NCBI GenBank assembly: GCA_900315735.1
Contig: ONAD01000014.1
Coordinates: 17,453-81,452, forward strand
From: an uncultured Lachnospiraceae bacterium
GTDB lineage: Bacteria; Bacillota; Clostridia; Lachnospirales; Lachnospiraceae
Direction of reading: 5' to 3'
Length of the DNA: 64,000 bases
Shown here: positions 44,829-52,989 of the stretch, one piece after another
Layout of the letters: the number at the start of each line of letters is the position of its first letter
How positions within the stretch are numbered: position 1 is the first letter of the stretch
Made by a program: the position numbers and the translations under genes
The notes under the pieces: model-generated
Database searches by the model: none
The model's input: the letters and a program-made list of their open reading frames with translations, nothing else
What the model was told of the DNA's origin: nothing

Positions 44829-45746
44829 ATGGAAGAAAGTAAGACAAGTGTACAGGGCAGAGTCATCCGTGATTTGATTGCCCGTTTTGCAAGTGATAAC
44901 TTGATTGGAAGAAAATTAAAGACCGGAGAGCTCCGCAAGAAAATGGTGGAACCGGCATGGAAATGCCCGGACTGTTTTCTGATGCAGAAAATTAAGATGC
45001 CGCAGTTTGAAATGGAACTTTTAACTTCCATGCAGAATCCAAGGGAAGATAAGGTGGTTCTGCAGTTACATGGTGGCGGTTATATTGGAAAAATGCGAAA
45101 TGCCTACCGTACCTTTGCCGGACTTTACAGCGAGGTGGGAAAAGGAATCAGTGTGCTGACCATAGATTACCGCGTGGCACCGGAACATCCTTTTCCGGCA
45201 GCATTGGAAGATACAGTGGAAGCCTATGAATGGCTGCTGCATTGTGGATTCAAGCCGGAACAGATTATTGTGGCAGGTGATTCTGCCGGAGGTGGACTGG
45301 CATTGGCACTTTGCATGTACCTAAAAGATCATGGAAAAGAGCTTCCATGCGGACTGATTGCCATGTCTCCCTGGACGGATCTGACTGCCAGTGGTGAATC
45401 TTATGATACGAATTATGAGCGGGATCCGTTATTTGGAAATACAAGAGACAGTCTCATTTATAATAAGGATTATGTAGGAGACGCAGACGAAACGAATCCC
45501 TATATTTCACCACTGTTTGGTGATTTCGAAGGATTTCCCCCAATGCTGATTCAGGTAGGTTCTTATGAGATGCTTTTAAGTGATTCCACGTCCGTAGCAG
45601 AAAAGGCAAAGAAGCAGGGTGTAAAAGTCCGCTTAAGCATTTACGAAGGAATGTTTCATGTGTTCCAGATGGCAATGCTTATGATGCCGGAATCCAAGCG
45701 GGCATGGGCTGAAGTCGGCAAATTCATAGAGATGATTTCGGAATAA
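44829..45746 (+). CDS. Alpha/beta hydrolase, hormone-sensitive lipase family
   Basis: 305 residues from ATG 44,829. HGGGY oxyanion motif (H81), nucleophile in GDSAGG (Ser152), acid in the region LIQVGSYEMLLSD, and catalytic His in YEGMFHVFQ. No signal peptide, so cytosolic. Hydrolyses small esters or acyl groups. Its place after the acyltransferase and DUF6320 genes suggests it edits or recycles the same acylated product. Confidence 0.9.
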   Translation: MEESKTSVQGRVIRDLIARFASDNLIGRKLKTGELRKKMVEPAWKCPDCFLMQKIKMPQFEMELLTSMQNPREDKVVLQLHGGGYIGKMRNAYRTFAGLYSEVGKGISVLTIDYRVAPEHPFPAALEDTVEAYEWLLHCGFKPEQIIVAGDSAGGGLALALCMYLKDHGKELPCGLIAMSPWTDLTASGESYDTNYERDPLFGNTRDSLIYNKDYVGDADETNPYISPLFGDFEGFPPMLIQVGSYEMLLSDSTSVAEKAKKQGVKVRLSIYEGMFHVFQMAMLMMPESKRAWAEVGKFIEMISE

Positions 45747-45804
45747 AAAATCCGCTGTATCGGAAAAGACAGATTAAAATGTCTCAACCGGCACAGCGGA
45801 TTTT
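45747..45804. terminator. Bidirectional terminator between esterase and phosphofructokinase genes
   Basis: AAAATCCGCTGT (45,747-45,758) pairs exactly with ACAGCGGATTTT (45,793-45,804); an inner AGACA/TGTCT stem adds stability. A and T runs on both sides suit the two converging genes. Confidence 0.85.
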
Positions 45805-45818
45805 GTTTACGCGAGTAG

Positions 45819-47060
45819 CTAACGTTTGTTAGTCAGGTGTGATACGTTCATATAATTTGGCAGTCCATTTTCGTAGGAAATGGAAGTTTCACCCTGAATC
45901 AGAGGGAGAAGATATGCGACCATTTCTTCGGTAACGTCATTTCCACGCTCGTTAATCCATGTTCTTGGAACGGATTTTGCTTCGTTCGCAATATTCTTGA
46001 TTTCTGCATAACCATATTCGATGGTATATGGTGCATTGGAAGTACGGTTCATGGTTACCATGGAAGCGGTAATTCCCTGTTTTGCAAACGCAACGGCATG
46101 TTCGCCGGAAGCAACAGCTTCATTTAAATCGGTAGCAGAAGAAAGATGAGCAGCACAACGCTGTAATACATTTACTTCTACAGAACGGACTTTTACGTTA
46201 ATATTGTCTTTAATCAGATATTCCAATGCTTTTCCGGCACCGCTTAACTGGCTGTGGCCGAAGGTGTCTTCCATGCTTTCTCCGGCACAGATATAATTGC
46301 CTTCTGCATCATGAATTCCCTCAGATACCGCAATGATAATATTGTTGTGTTCCTCTAAGAGAGCACGCACATCTGCTAAGAATTCTTCTTTGTCAAAATT
46401 GCATTCCGGAAGATAAATAAGATGTGGTGCATCACTGTATTCATTTCTGGCAAGGGCGGAGGCAGCGGTCAGCCAGCCGGCATCACGTCCCATAATTTCT
46501 ACGATTGTTACACTCTTTACGGCATAGATAAATGTATCGTGTGCAATCTCAAGTAAAGAAGATGCAATATATTTGGCAGCGGAGCCAAATCCCGGTGTGT
46601 GGTCTGTTACCATCAGGTCATTATCAATAGTCTTTGGAATACCAATAATGCGGACATTGCTTCCGATGCGCTCGGCATATTCGGAAAGCTTTAATACGGT
46701 ATCCATGGAATCATTTCCGCCGATATAGAAGAATGCGCCGATATTCAGTTTTTCAAACTGCTTGAAAATATAGTTATAAGAAGAATCATCATCCATAAAA
46801 TCCGGCAGCTTAAAACGGCAGGAACCAAGGTACATTGCCGGTGTGTGAATCAGACGCTCTAATGCATTTTCGTCTGCTTCCATAATTTCGGAAAGGTTAA
46901 GATAATGTTCATTTAAAATACCTAAGATTCCATTTACGGAACCGTAAACAGTGCCATAGCAGCCGGCAGCACCTTTAATGACACCGGCAAGGCTTGCATT
47001 TATTGCAACGGTTGGTCCGCCGGACTGGGCAACCATGCAGTTTTGAATCGATGTATTCAT
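45819..47060 (-). CDS. Pyrophosphate-type 6-phosphofructokinase
   Basis: 413 residues from the ATG at 47,060 (AAAGGAG upstream; a frame from 47,084 is longer). AQSGGPTVAINASLAGVI at the N-terminus, GGNDSMDT at the phosphate site and PKTIDNDL: the Lys in P-K-TIDND marks PPi-dependent enzymes (ATP enzymes have GTIDND). MGRDAGWL follows. Reversible reaction: fructose 6-phosphate + PPi to fructose 1,6-bisphosphate + Pi. Stand-alone gene, divergent from the radical SAM gene. Confidence 0.9.
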   Translation of the reverse strand: MNTSIQNCMVAQSGGPTVAINASLAGVIKGAAGCYGTVYGSVNGILGILNEHYLNLSEIMEADENALERLIHTPAMYLGSCRFKLPDFMDDDSSYNYIFKQFEKLNIGAFFYIGGNDSMDTVLKLSEYAERIGSNVRIIGIPKTIDNDLMVTDHTPGFGSAAKYIASSLLEIAHDTFIYAVKSVTIVEIMGRDAGWLTAASALARNEYSDAPHLIYLPECNFDKEEFLADVRALLEEHNNIIIAVSEGIHDAEGNYICAGESMEDTFGHSQLSGAGKALEYLIKDNINVKVRSVEVNVLQRCAAHLSSATDLNEAVASGEHAVAFAKQGITASMVTMNRTSNAPYTIEYGYAEIKNIANEAKSVPRTWINERGNDVTEEMVAYLLPLIQGETSISYENGLPNYMNVSHLTNKR

Positions 47061-47233
47061 AGTCAGACTCCTTTGTGATTTCAAAGATTTGTGTTAGGAT
47101 ATATAAAAAAGTTATAGTTACGATAAGAAAATATCCTACAAGAATAACTATATATGATAGAATCGGAAAAGGCAAGACTAATCCGGCGGGAGTGGGAAGA
47201 ACCGGAAAAGAAAATAGAGGAAAGGCAAAAGAG

Positions 47234-48271
47234 ATGGAAAATTGTATGCTCTGTCCAAGAGAATGTGGTGTAAATCGTAAAAAAGGTGAAATGGGAGTCT
47301 GTGGTCAGACAGCAGCTATAAAGGCTGCAAGAGCGGCACTTCATATGTGGGAAGAACCGTGCATTTCCGGGCAGAATGGCTCCGGAACGGTATTTTTCAG
47401 CGGCTGTAATTTAGGCTGTATCTTCTGCCAGAATCACAATATTGCCACAGGAAAAGCTGGAATTGAAATAAGTATAGAGCGGCTGGCAGAAATTTTCCTG
47501 GAATTGCAGGAAAAGGGTGCAAATAATATCAATCTGGTAACGGCAGGACATTTTGTACCACAGGTGGTTGAAGCACTGAAGCTGGCAAAGCAGCAGGGAC
47601 TTTATCTTCCGATTGTTTATAATACCAGCTCCTATGAAAAGGTGGAAACACTTCGCCTGTTAGAGGGTTATGTGGATATTTATCTTCCTGATTTAAAATA
47701 TGTTGACAGCGCAATCAGCAGCAGGTATTCCCATGCAGCGGACTATTTTACTTGTGCCAGTGCAGCGATTGCAGAAATGGTGCGGCAGGTAGGCAAACCG
47801 GAATTTGTTTTCGAACGGACAGCAGGCAAAGAAGGCAGCAGTGTAGAATTTCTGGCAGATGAGAAAAAGAAAATTTCGGAACAGCAGAATAATATGATAT
47901 TTGACGCAGCAGAATATCAGGAGCGCAGCGAAGCCGGGGAGTCTCTTCTGATGAGAAAAGGCGTCATTGTGCGCCATCTTGTTATGCCGGACTGTGTGGA
48001 AGATTCCAAGCGTGTGATATCTTATCTTCTTAAGACCTATGGCGGTCAGATTTTTATCAGCATTATGAATCAGTATACGCCGCTGCCACAGTGCAGGGAG
48101 TATCCGGAATTAAGCCGCCGGGTAACGGAAGCGGAATATGATGCGGTGGTGGATTATGCGATTGAACTTGGCATTGAAAATGGCTTCATCCAGGAAGGAG
48201 ATGTGGCAGAGGAGAGCTTTATCCCAGAGTTTGATGGAGAAGGGATTGTACGGAAAGATGAAGATAGATAA
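47234..48271 (+). CDS. Radical SAM protein, PflX/activase-like
   Basis: 345 residues from ATG 47,234 (GAGGAAAGG upstream); the long upstream frame has no start support. A Cys set before the SAM cluster (CMLCPREC, GVCG) and the radical-SAM triad C58-x3-C62-x2-C65 (GCNLGCIFCQN). Then VTAGHFVPQV and YLPDLKY. A ~45-residue charged insertion (EFLADEKKKISEQQ...) precedes VIVRHLVMPDC, making it longer than the ~300 residues usual for the PflX group. Partner unknown. Confidence 0.88.
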   Translation: MENCMLCPRECGVNRKKGEMGVCGQTAAIKAARAALHMWEEPCISGQNGSGTVFFSGCNLGCIFCQNHNIATGKAGIEISIERLAEIFLELQEKGANNINLVTAGHFVPQVVEALKLAKQQGLYLPIVYNTSSYEKVETLRLLEGYVDIYLPDLKYVDSAISSRYSHAADYFTCASAAIAEMVRQVGKPEFVFERTAGKEGSSVEFLADEKKKISEQQNNMIFDAAEYQERSEAGESLLMRKGVIVRHLVMPDCVEDSKRVISYLLKTYGGQIFISIMNQYTPLPQCREYPELSRRVTEAEYDAVVDYAIELGIENGFIQEGDVAEESFIPEFDGEGIVRKDEDR

Positions 48272-48286
48272 TTAAAAACAAACTTA

Positions 48287-48315
48287 TTGAACATATGTTC
48301 TACACATGGTATAAT
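48287..48315 (+). promoter_or_regulatory. LexA/DinR-controlled promoter of the small toxin
   Basis: -35 TTGAAC (48,287-48,292), 17-base spacer, -10 TATAAT (48,310-48,315). The perfect palindrome GAACATATGTTC (48,289-48,300) overlaps the -35 and fits the Gram-positive SOS box (consensus CGAACRNRYGTTYG without the outer C/G). Confidence 0.75.
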
Positions 48316-48367
48316 ATTAATGTATAATTGAAAAAGAAAGCAGGATGTGTTTTCCGATTATTAGATG

Positions 48368-48389
48368 CCCTCTAGTTGGTAAAGGAGGG
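48368..48389 (+). promoter_or_regulatory. RBS-sequestering leader of the toxin mRNA
   Basis: CCCTC (48,368-48,372) can pair with GAGGG (48,385-48,389), which includes most of the strong Shine-Dalgarno AAAGGAGG (48,381-48,388). The ATG follows 10 bases later. Such self-pairing leaders are usual in type I toxin mRNAs. Confidence 0.5.
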
Positions 48390-48398
48390 TGATGCCCT

Positions 48399-48485
48399 AT
48401 GAACACAATAGAAGTTCTTACTTTGTTGCTAGTAATATTTGCGGCGCTATCTTACATAGATAATCATAATAATAAAAAGAAATAG
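48399..48485 (+). CDS. Holin-like small membrane toxin (type I toxin-antitoxin)
   Basis: 28 residues: MNTIEVLTLLLVIFAALSY, then a polar, Lys-rich tail (DNHNNKKK). One membrane helix and a basic end fit the short 'holin-like toxin' peptides of Firmicutes type I systems. Strong RBS, SOS-box promoter upstream, hairpin terminator after it, and a convergent antisense RNA gene over its 3' end. Over-expression would be expected to depolarise the membrane. Identification rests on size, composition and layout together. Confidence 0.75.
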   Translation: MNTIEVLTLLLVIFAALSYIDNHNNKKK

Positions 48486-48567
48486 CATCCCACTCGTCCA
48501 AAAGTAGATGCTATTTCAAAAATAGTTTTCACTGAGGGCAAATCGGAGCATATCCGATTACCTTTCT
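48470..48567 (-). ncRNA. Predicted antisense antitoxin RNA, ~98 nt
   Basis: Minus-strand promoter: -35 TTGAAA (48,602-48,597), exactly 17 bases, -10 TATAAT (48,579-48,574). Start expected near 48,567. Terminator on the same strand: AAATAGCATC/GATGCTATTT stem (48,516-48,507 with 48,489-48,480) followed by CTTTTTATT. A 5' hairpin AATCGGA/TCCGATT lies between. It overlaps the end of the toxin frame and its 3' UTR. Confidence 0.7.
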
Positions 48568-48584
48568 AAGTAAATTATACACTA

Positions 48585-48614
48585 GGGTACTTGGCTTTTC
48601 AAGTACCCTTTTTT
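48585..48614 (+). terminator. Toxin mRNA terminator
   Basis: GGGTACTTG (48,585-48,593) pairs with CAAGTACCC (48,600-48,608), then six T. The -35 of the antisense promoter lies inside this hairpin. Confidence 0.85.
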
Positions 48615-48616
48615 AC

Positions 48617-48661
48617 TTGCCATTCATTCGTAAGAAGCTGCCGGTGGCAGGTCCTGTAGGT
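48617..48661 (+). repeat. Dispersed 45-bp repeat, copy 1
   Basis: 37 of 45 bases match 57,092-57,136 without gaps. Shared core GTAAGAAG and TGCCGGTGGCA, the latter a small hairpin. Both copies follow directly on a terminator T-run. Confidence 0.7.
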
Positions 48662-48702
48662 GCAAGTGGCGAGAAAAATCGCATAGTCAATATGTGTGAT
48701 GC

Positions 48703-48933
48703 TTAGAAATTCCGAAGTTTATTATTAGTTTGATCAAGCAAATAGTCTATTGATACATTATAATAGTCCGCAAGTTTTATAAGAATATCGGTTGGAATAT
48801 CACGTTTCCCCAATTCGTAATAAGAATACGCTACTTGACTACAGCTAAGAACCTGAGCCATCTGCTCTTGCGTTATATCTGAATCTTCACGTAAATCACG
48901 TATATGCTTGTAACGATGAATTGTAGTTGCCAT
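48703..48933 (-). CDS. XRE-family helix-turn-helix regulator
   Basis: 76 residues, RBS GAGAGG on the minus strand. HTH_3 domain ~10-65: LREDSDITQEQMAQVLSCSQ, then YSYYELGKRDIPTDILIKLA and YYNVSIDYLL. Divergent from the WG-repeat lipoprotein gene, with inverted repeats between them; it probably controls itself and that gene. Confidence 0.88.
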   Translation of the reverse strand: MATTIHRYKHIRDLREDSDITQEQMAQVLSCSQVAYSYYELGKRDIPTDILIKLADYYNVSIDYLLDQTNNKLRNF

Positions 48934-48984
48934 TTAGTTACCTCTCTTGAATTTAATATACATAAAACAATTTGTTATATTGAT

Positions 48985-49007
48985 TTTTAAAACAAAATGT
49001 TTTAAAA
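48985..49007. promoter_or_regulatory. Perfect inverted repeat operator between XRE and WG-repeat genes
   Basis: TTTTAAAACA (48,985-48,994), 3-base gap, TGTTTTAAAA (48,998-49,007). A smaller AACAATTTGTT palindrome lies at 48,966-48,976. Both sit between divergent starts at 48,933 and 49,059. Probable binding site for the XRE regulator. Confidence 0.55.
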
Positions 49008-49058
49008 TATAAATGATTAAGAAAAAGTGATGAATAGATTTGGAGAGAGGAAGAGAAA

Positions 49059-50417
49059 ATGAAAAGAGAAATAGTTAAAAAAACTATGATGTTACTGGCA
49101 ATATCAGGGATGATTTTTTCAGGCTGCGGAAAAGAAGAAAAAACATATGTGCCACAAAAGAAAACTGAAACCGAAATAAGCAAATCAGAAAATGACAGTG
49201 AGTTAGAAACGGAAACAGAGGGTATATCAGAAGGGAAAAATTATAAAATAACAACGGAATATGATTTGGAAGATTATGCATCAGGATATGTTATTGTTTC
49301 TAAAAATGATGGATTATTATACGGAGTAATTGACAAAGATGGCAATGAAGTTATTCCGGTTGAATATGACAACATCCAGCTTGTCAGGGGAGAAGAGGAG
49401 GAAAGTGATACGGATGAAGTATATTTTGTGTGTGAATATGAAGGGGAAGAGGAAGTTTTAGATAGCAATGGACAGAAGATTCTGGATGGAAAAGTAGAGA
49501 GAGTTACACCTCATTTAGGAGAGATTAGTGCCGATTCGCCTTTTTTCTATGAACTGAATTATACATATTCTACAGATTATATGAATCAGGATATTTCGCT
49601 TAGATATTATGATATAAAAGGGGATATGCTATGTGATATTAATCTTCTTGAGATAGAGGATATTGACCGTGCAATGTATGATACAGTAGATTTAACGGTA
49701 TTAAATACAGAACTTATTTTTAATGACAGGATATTGGTTTGTATAGGTGGTGCATTGAAACCAAAAGATGAGTCAAGCGGCTTAGAAGCATATTACAATG
49801 TATCATTATACAATTTGAAGGGAGAAAGATTACAGGAATGGAATGAGCTGGCTACTCCAAGTGGCATGACAGTAGAAGATGACAATAGTTTTATCTTTGC
49901 AACAGTTGACTATTGGGCAGAAGGTTATCAGTATGAATTATATTCGATAGATGAAAATGGCAATCTGACGGATTTAGGAGATTTGGAGTCTCAGAGTAAG
50001 TATAGTTTATCAAGTACAGGACAACTTCAGGTAAATGAAGAAAGTGCAAGTAGTGAGAATTCTAATGACTATACATTGGGAAAAAATGGAGAGTATAGAT
50101 TATATCAAACAAATGATACATGGAAATTGGAAGATACCAATGGACGGCCGTTATATGACCAGCGTTATTTTGAGTGCTGGCATAAAGAAGACTGCTTTTT
50201 CCTGCTGAATGAAGATAATCAGATTTGTCTTATAAATGAAAAGGGACAGATGCTTGTAGATTATGGAACAATTACATGGAACGGAGAATATGGAATGTTT
50301 GGAGATTCTGAGATAACGGATGATAGTATTCGGTCAGATGGAAATAGTGTATGTTTTGAAGTGGCAGGGGATGACGAAAATATTTTGTACATCTTTTTCC
50401 CCGAGGAAGAAAAGTAG
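49059..50417 (+). CDS. WG-repeat lipoprotein
   Basis: 452 residues, RBS GAGAGGAAG. Lipoprotein signal ends in FSGC (Cys ~24), then a Glu/Thr/Ser-rich linker. Residues ~80-110 are a clear WG repeat (YGVIDKDGNEVIPVEYDNI); further weaker beta repeats follow, ending in LLNEDNQICLINEKGQML. Anchored outside the cell; ligand unknown. Divergent from an XRE regulator. Confidence 0.8.
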   Translation: MKREIVKKTMMLLAISGMIFSGCGKEEKTYVPQKKTETEISKSENDSELETETEGISEGKNYKITTEYDLEDYASGYVIVSKNDGLLYGVIDKDGNEVIPVEYDNIQLVRGEEEESDTDEVYFVCEYEGEEEVLDSNGQKILDGKVERVTPHLGEISADSPFFYELNYTYSTDYMNQDISLRYYDIKGDMLCDINLLEIEDIDRAMYDTVDLTVLNTELIFNDRILVCIGGALKPKDESSGLEAYYNVSLYNLKGERLQEWNELATPSGMTVEDDNSFIFATVDYWAEGYQYELYSIDENGNLTDLGDLESQSKYSLSSTGQLQVNEESASSENSNDYTLGKNGEYRLYQTNDTWKLEDTNGRPLYDQRYFECWHKEDCFFLLNEDNQICLINEKGQMLVDYGTITWNGEYGMFGDSEITDDSIRSDGNSVCFEVAGDDENILYIFFPEEEK

Positions 50418-50507
50418 AAATTTTAGAATAATATTATATTACAAGATGATATCATCTTTAGGTTAATATGGGAATTGGTGATACAAGCGTATTTTAGGTA
50501 TATTTGG

Positions 50508-50540
50508 AAGGAGCATTCGGGAAACTGGATGCTCCTTTTT
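50508..50540 (+). terminator. Terminator after the WG-repeat gene
   Basis: AAGGAGCAT (50,508-50,516) pairs with ATGCTCCTT (50,529-50,537), then T-run. Confidence 0.8.
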
Positions 50541-50585
50541 CGTCGGGCAAATTCACCCTAAATTCGCCCTAAATGATAAAAAATC

Positions 50586-50613
50586 TTGACATCTCCCGCA
50601 AAAGTTCTATAAT
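50586..50613 (+). promoter_or_regulatory. Promoter of the acyltransferase 3 gene
   Basis: -35 TTGACA (50,586-50,591), 16-base spacer, -10 TATAAT (50,608-50,613); both hexamers are consensus. Confidence 0.75.
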
Positions 50614-50643
50614 ACATTTTCGGTAATGCGAGGATGTAGAAAG

Positions 50644-51669
50644 ATGAATAAAGAAAGAGACTATTTTTTTGATAATTTAAAAGCGGTATTGATATTCTTA
50701 GTTGTGCTGGGACATTTCCTGCTCCCAATCCGTGGAGACAATCCACTGGTGGTAGTGAAACGGCTCATCTATGTATTTCATATGCCGCTTTTTGTATTTA
50801 TCTCCGGCTATTTTGCCAAGAAAATTTATAAAAATGGACAATATAATTTTAAGAAAATATTGTATCTGCTGAAAGCATATGTTGTGTTCGTTGTGGCAAT
50901 TCAGATAGTATATGCCATTGCGGGATTTGAAAAATTTACGGAGATAGATTTCTTTTCCCAAAGTGGTGCACCGTGGTATTTATTTGCAATGATTGTATGG
51001 TATCTGACGATACCACTTGTCCGTAAATGTAAAGCTGTGCCGGTTCTTTTGCTTACGATAGTGCTGGCATTAACAGCTGGCTATTTTAAAAATGTGGGGG
51101 ACTTTTTATGTCTGTCACGAATTCTGGTATTTGGACCGTTTTTCTATCTGGGCTATTTTCTGGAGCAGAAGACACTGGAAAAAGCATTGCAGCCAAAGCT
51201 TCAGAGACTGGTGGTTCCATGCGCGGAGGCAATCTGTATCTTTATTCTGGCATATGGAGCAAGGTTGAAAGATTCCCTGGGAATGGTATATGAAAATATA
51301 TCCTATTATGAACTGGAAGAAGTGTGGAAAGGACCGATGGTCCGCCTTTCCCTGATGATTGCAGCATTTCTTATTTCCTGGGCAATTATGTTTTTCATTC
51401 CGAGAGGAAAGACAAGGTTGTCAGTAATCGGACAGAATACCATGCCGGTATATATGCTGCACCGGATTTTACGGGATATTCTGATGTTTGCCGGAATCTA
51501 TGATTATCTGGGTGACTGGGGCTGGATAGCATTTTTTATCCTGTTGGGATTAAGTGCCGGAATCGTATATGTGTTAAATAATTCACATGTTGTCAATCAG
51601 GTCAACCGGATACTGGCATTACATACGCCGCAGTTGATCAGAAACTTAAAAAGGCAACGGGCACGTTAG
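50644..51669 (+). CDS. Acyltransferase 3 family membrane protein
   Basis: 341 residues from ATG 50,644 (50,626 is a weaker alternative). Ten membrane helices. RDYFFDNLKAVLIFLVVLGHF and VFHMPLFVFISGYF carry the His residues typical of acyltransferase 3 / fucose 4-O-acetylase-like enzymes. Likely acetylates a surface polysaccharide or peptidoglycan sugar using cytosolic acetyl-CoA. Followed by acylphosphatase after 50 bases. Confidence 0.87.
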   Translation: MNKERDYFFDNLKAVLIFLVVLGHFLLPIRGDNPLVVVKRLIYVFHMPLFVFISGYFAKKIYKNGQYNFKKILYLLKAYVVFVVAIQIVYAIAGFEKFTEIDFFSQSGAPWYLFAMIVWYLTIPLVRKCKAVPVLLLTIVLALTAGYFKNVGDFLCLSRILVFGPFFYLGYFLEQKTLEKALQPKLQRLVVPCAEAICIFILAYGARLKDSLGMVYENISYYELEEVWKGPMVRLSLMIAAFLISWAIMFFIPRGKTRLSVIGQNTMPVYMLHRILRDILMFAGIYDYLGDWGWIAFFILLGLSAGIVYVLNNSHVVNQVNRILALHTPQLIRNLKRQRAR

Positions 51670-51719
51670 TCTGGATGGAAGAGATTGATACCATTGGAAT
51701 GATAAAGAGAGGTGGTCGT

Positions 51720-52004
51720 ATGTCAGAAAATAGAAAAATTCGTGTTTTTTATCAGTTTAACGGATATGTCCAGGGTGTGGGATTCCGCTATCGCATGTCG
51801 CATCTGGCGGGGCATTTTGGTGTGACTGGCTGGGTGCGCAATGAATATGACGGCTCGGTACAGGCAGAATTGCAGGGACTGCCGGAAGAAATTGATATGA
51901 TAATTCAAAGACTCTGCCAGGACCGTTACATCGAAATCCGCAGCATGGACAGAAAAGAACTTCCACTGGATGAGACGGAACGGGGCTTCCATGTAAAATA
52001 TTAA
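51720..52004 (+). CDS. Acylphosphatase
   Basis: 94 residues from ATG 51,720 (GAGAGGTGG upstream). GYVQGVGFRYRM carries the phosphate-binding loop and catalytic Arg; GWVRNEYDGSVQ carries the catalytic Asn. Complete for the family. Hydrolyses acyl phosphates such as acetyl phosphate. Ends just before a strong hairpin. Confidence 0.93.
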   Translation: MSENRKIRVFYQFNGYVQGVGFRYRMSHLAGHFGVTGWVRNEYDGSVQAELQGLPEEIDMIIQRLCQDRYIEIRSMDRKELPLDETERGFHVKY

Positions 52005-52038
52005 AATGCAAAAAGCAGCTTCTGGCATACTTTGTCAG

Positions 52039-52088
52039 GAGCGTTTTTACTTTACAGGAAATTGCTTTCCTGTAAAGTAAAAACGCTC
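52039..52088 (+). terminator. Perfect 23-bp hairpin after acylphosphatase
   Basis: GAGCGTTTTTACTTTACAGG (then AAA; 52,039-52,061) pairs without mismatch with 52,066-52,088; loop TTGC. Unusually long and perfect. No T-run directly after the stem, so termination is uncertain; it may protect the 3' end or act as part of the structured region that follows. Confidence 0.6.
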
Positions 52089-52175
52089 TGCGAGGATGCG
52101 CACTGCGGCGTATAAGGTAGATGTCGCAAGCGACCGCCACAGGTGCGAGAATGTGCCAAGGCACATTCTCTGTTC
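52089..52175 (+). ncRNA. Structured region before the plsC-like gene
   Basis: Nested possible stems: GCGCAC with GTGCG, GCGG with CCGC, GTCGC/GCGAC hairpin, then the perfect 11-bp hairpin GAGAATGTGCC (52,147-52,157)/GGCACATTCTC (52,160-52,170). Together with the 23-bp hairpin it fills the gap between genes. Could be a leader RNA or a repeat element. Identity unknown. Confidence 0.4.
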
Positions 52176-52218
52176 AGAAAAGTTGCAAAAAATCACAAGA
52201 AATAGTAAACTGTGGGAT

Positions 52219-52989
52219 ATGCGAGTATACTACTATGAAAATGAATTAGAGGATGAATTTTCGGAAGCAAAGATAACTGCAAAGAAAATTGATGGAACAT
52301 ATCAGTACAGCCAGGACAGCTTTGGAAGGAAATTATTACATTTTATCTGTTATAATCTCATTGCAAAACCGGTGGCATGGTGCTTTTTAAAGATAAAATA
52401 CCGTCATAAGATAGTGGGGCGGGAGAAAATAAAAGCGTTAAAGGGACAGGGCTTTTTCCTGTATGGAAATCATACCAATGCAGGAGCGGATGCACTGATT
52501 CCCACAATGCTGGCACATCCGACGGATGTATATGTAATTGTGCATCCGAATAATGTTTCTATGCCTTTTTTCGGAAAAGTAACACCATATCTTGGCGCAT
52601 TACCGTTACCGGATGATAAGGATGCCATGAAACATTTCTTAGAAGAAATCGGAAAGAAAATCACTGCGAAAAAATGCGTGATGATATATCCGGAGGCACA
52701 TATCTGGCCTTATTATACGAAGATACGTCCTTTTAAGGATTCTTCCTTCCGTTATCCGGTGCAGTATCAATGCCCGGTAATCTGTTTTACCAATACATAT
52801 CAGAAACGGAAGCATAGTAAAAAGCCGCAGATAGTAACCTATGTGGATGGTCCGTTTTATCCGGATGCGAAATTGCGTGGAAAAGAGCAGAAAGCAGACC
52901 TTAGAAACAGGGTTTATGAACAGATGAAAGAAAGAAGCAGCAGAAACACCCTTGTACTTGCTACTTATATCAAAAAAGGTGATGTATGA
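52219..52989 (+). CDS. PlsC-like acyltransferase
   Basis: 256 residues from ATG 52,219; the frame is open upstream through the structured region, which is unlikely to be coding. YGNHTNAGADALI is an NH-x-D-like catalytic motif with one extra residue (H-x5-D instead of H-x4-D). MIYPEAHIWPYYTKIRPFK matches the PEGTRS-like block. Transfers acyl chains to a glycerophosphate or glycolipid acceptor. Overlaps the GT8 gene by ATGA. First of three linked genes. Confidence 0.8.
   Translation: MRVYYYENELEDEFSEAKITAKKIDGTYQYSQDSFGRKLLHFICYNLIAKPVAWCFLKIKYRHKIVGREKIKALKGQGFFLYGNHTNAGADALIPTMLAHPTDVYVIVHPNNVSMPFFGKVTPYLGALPLPDDKDAMKHFLEEIGKKITAKKCVMIYPEAHIWPYYTKIRPFKDSSFRYPVQYQCPVICFTNTYQKRKHSKKPQIVTYVDGPFYPDAKLRGKEQKADLRNRVYEQMKERSSRNTLVLATYIKKGDV

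Noticed and set aside
22100..48373. The 13-mer TTAGATGCCCTCT occurs at 22,100-22,112 and in the toxin leader at 48,361-48,373, hinting at a second toxin locus.
   Set aside because: A few dozen chance 13-mer pairs are expected in 64 kb, and the first site has no hydrophobic small ORF or antisense promoter after it.
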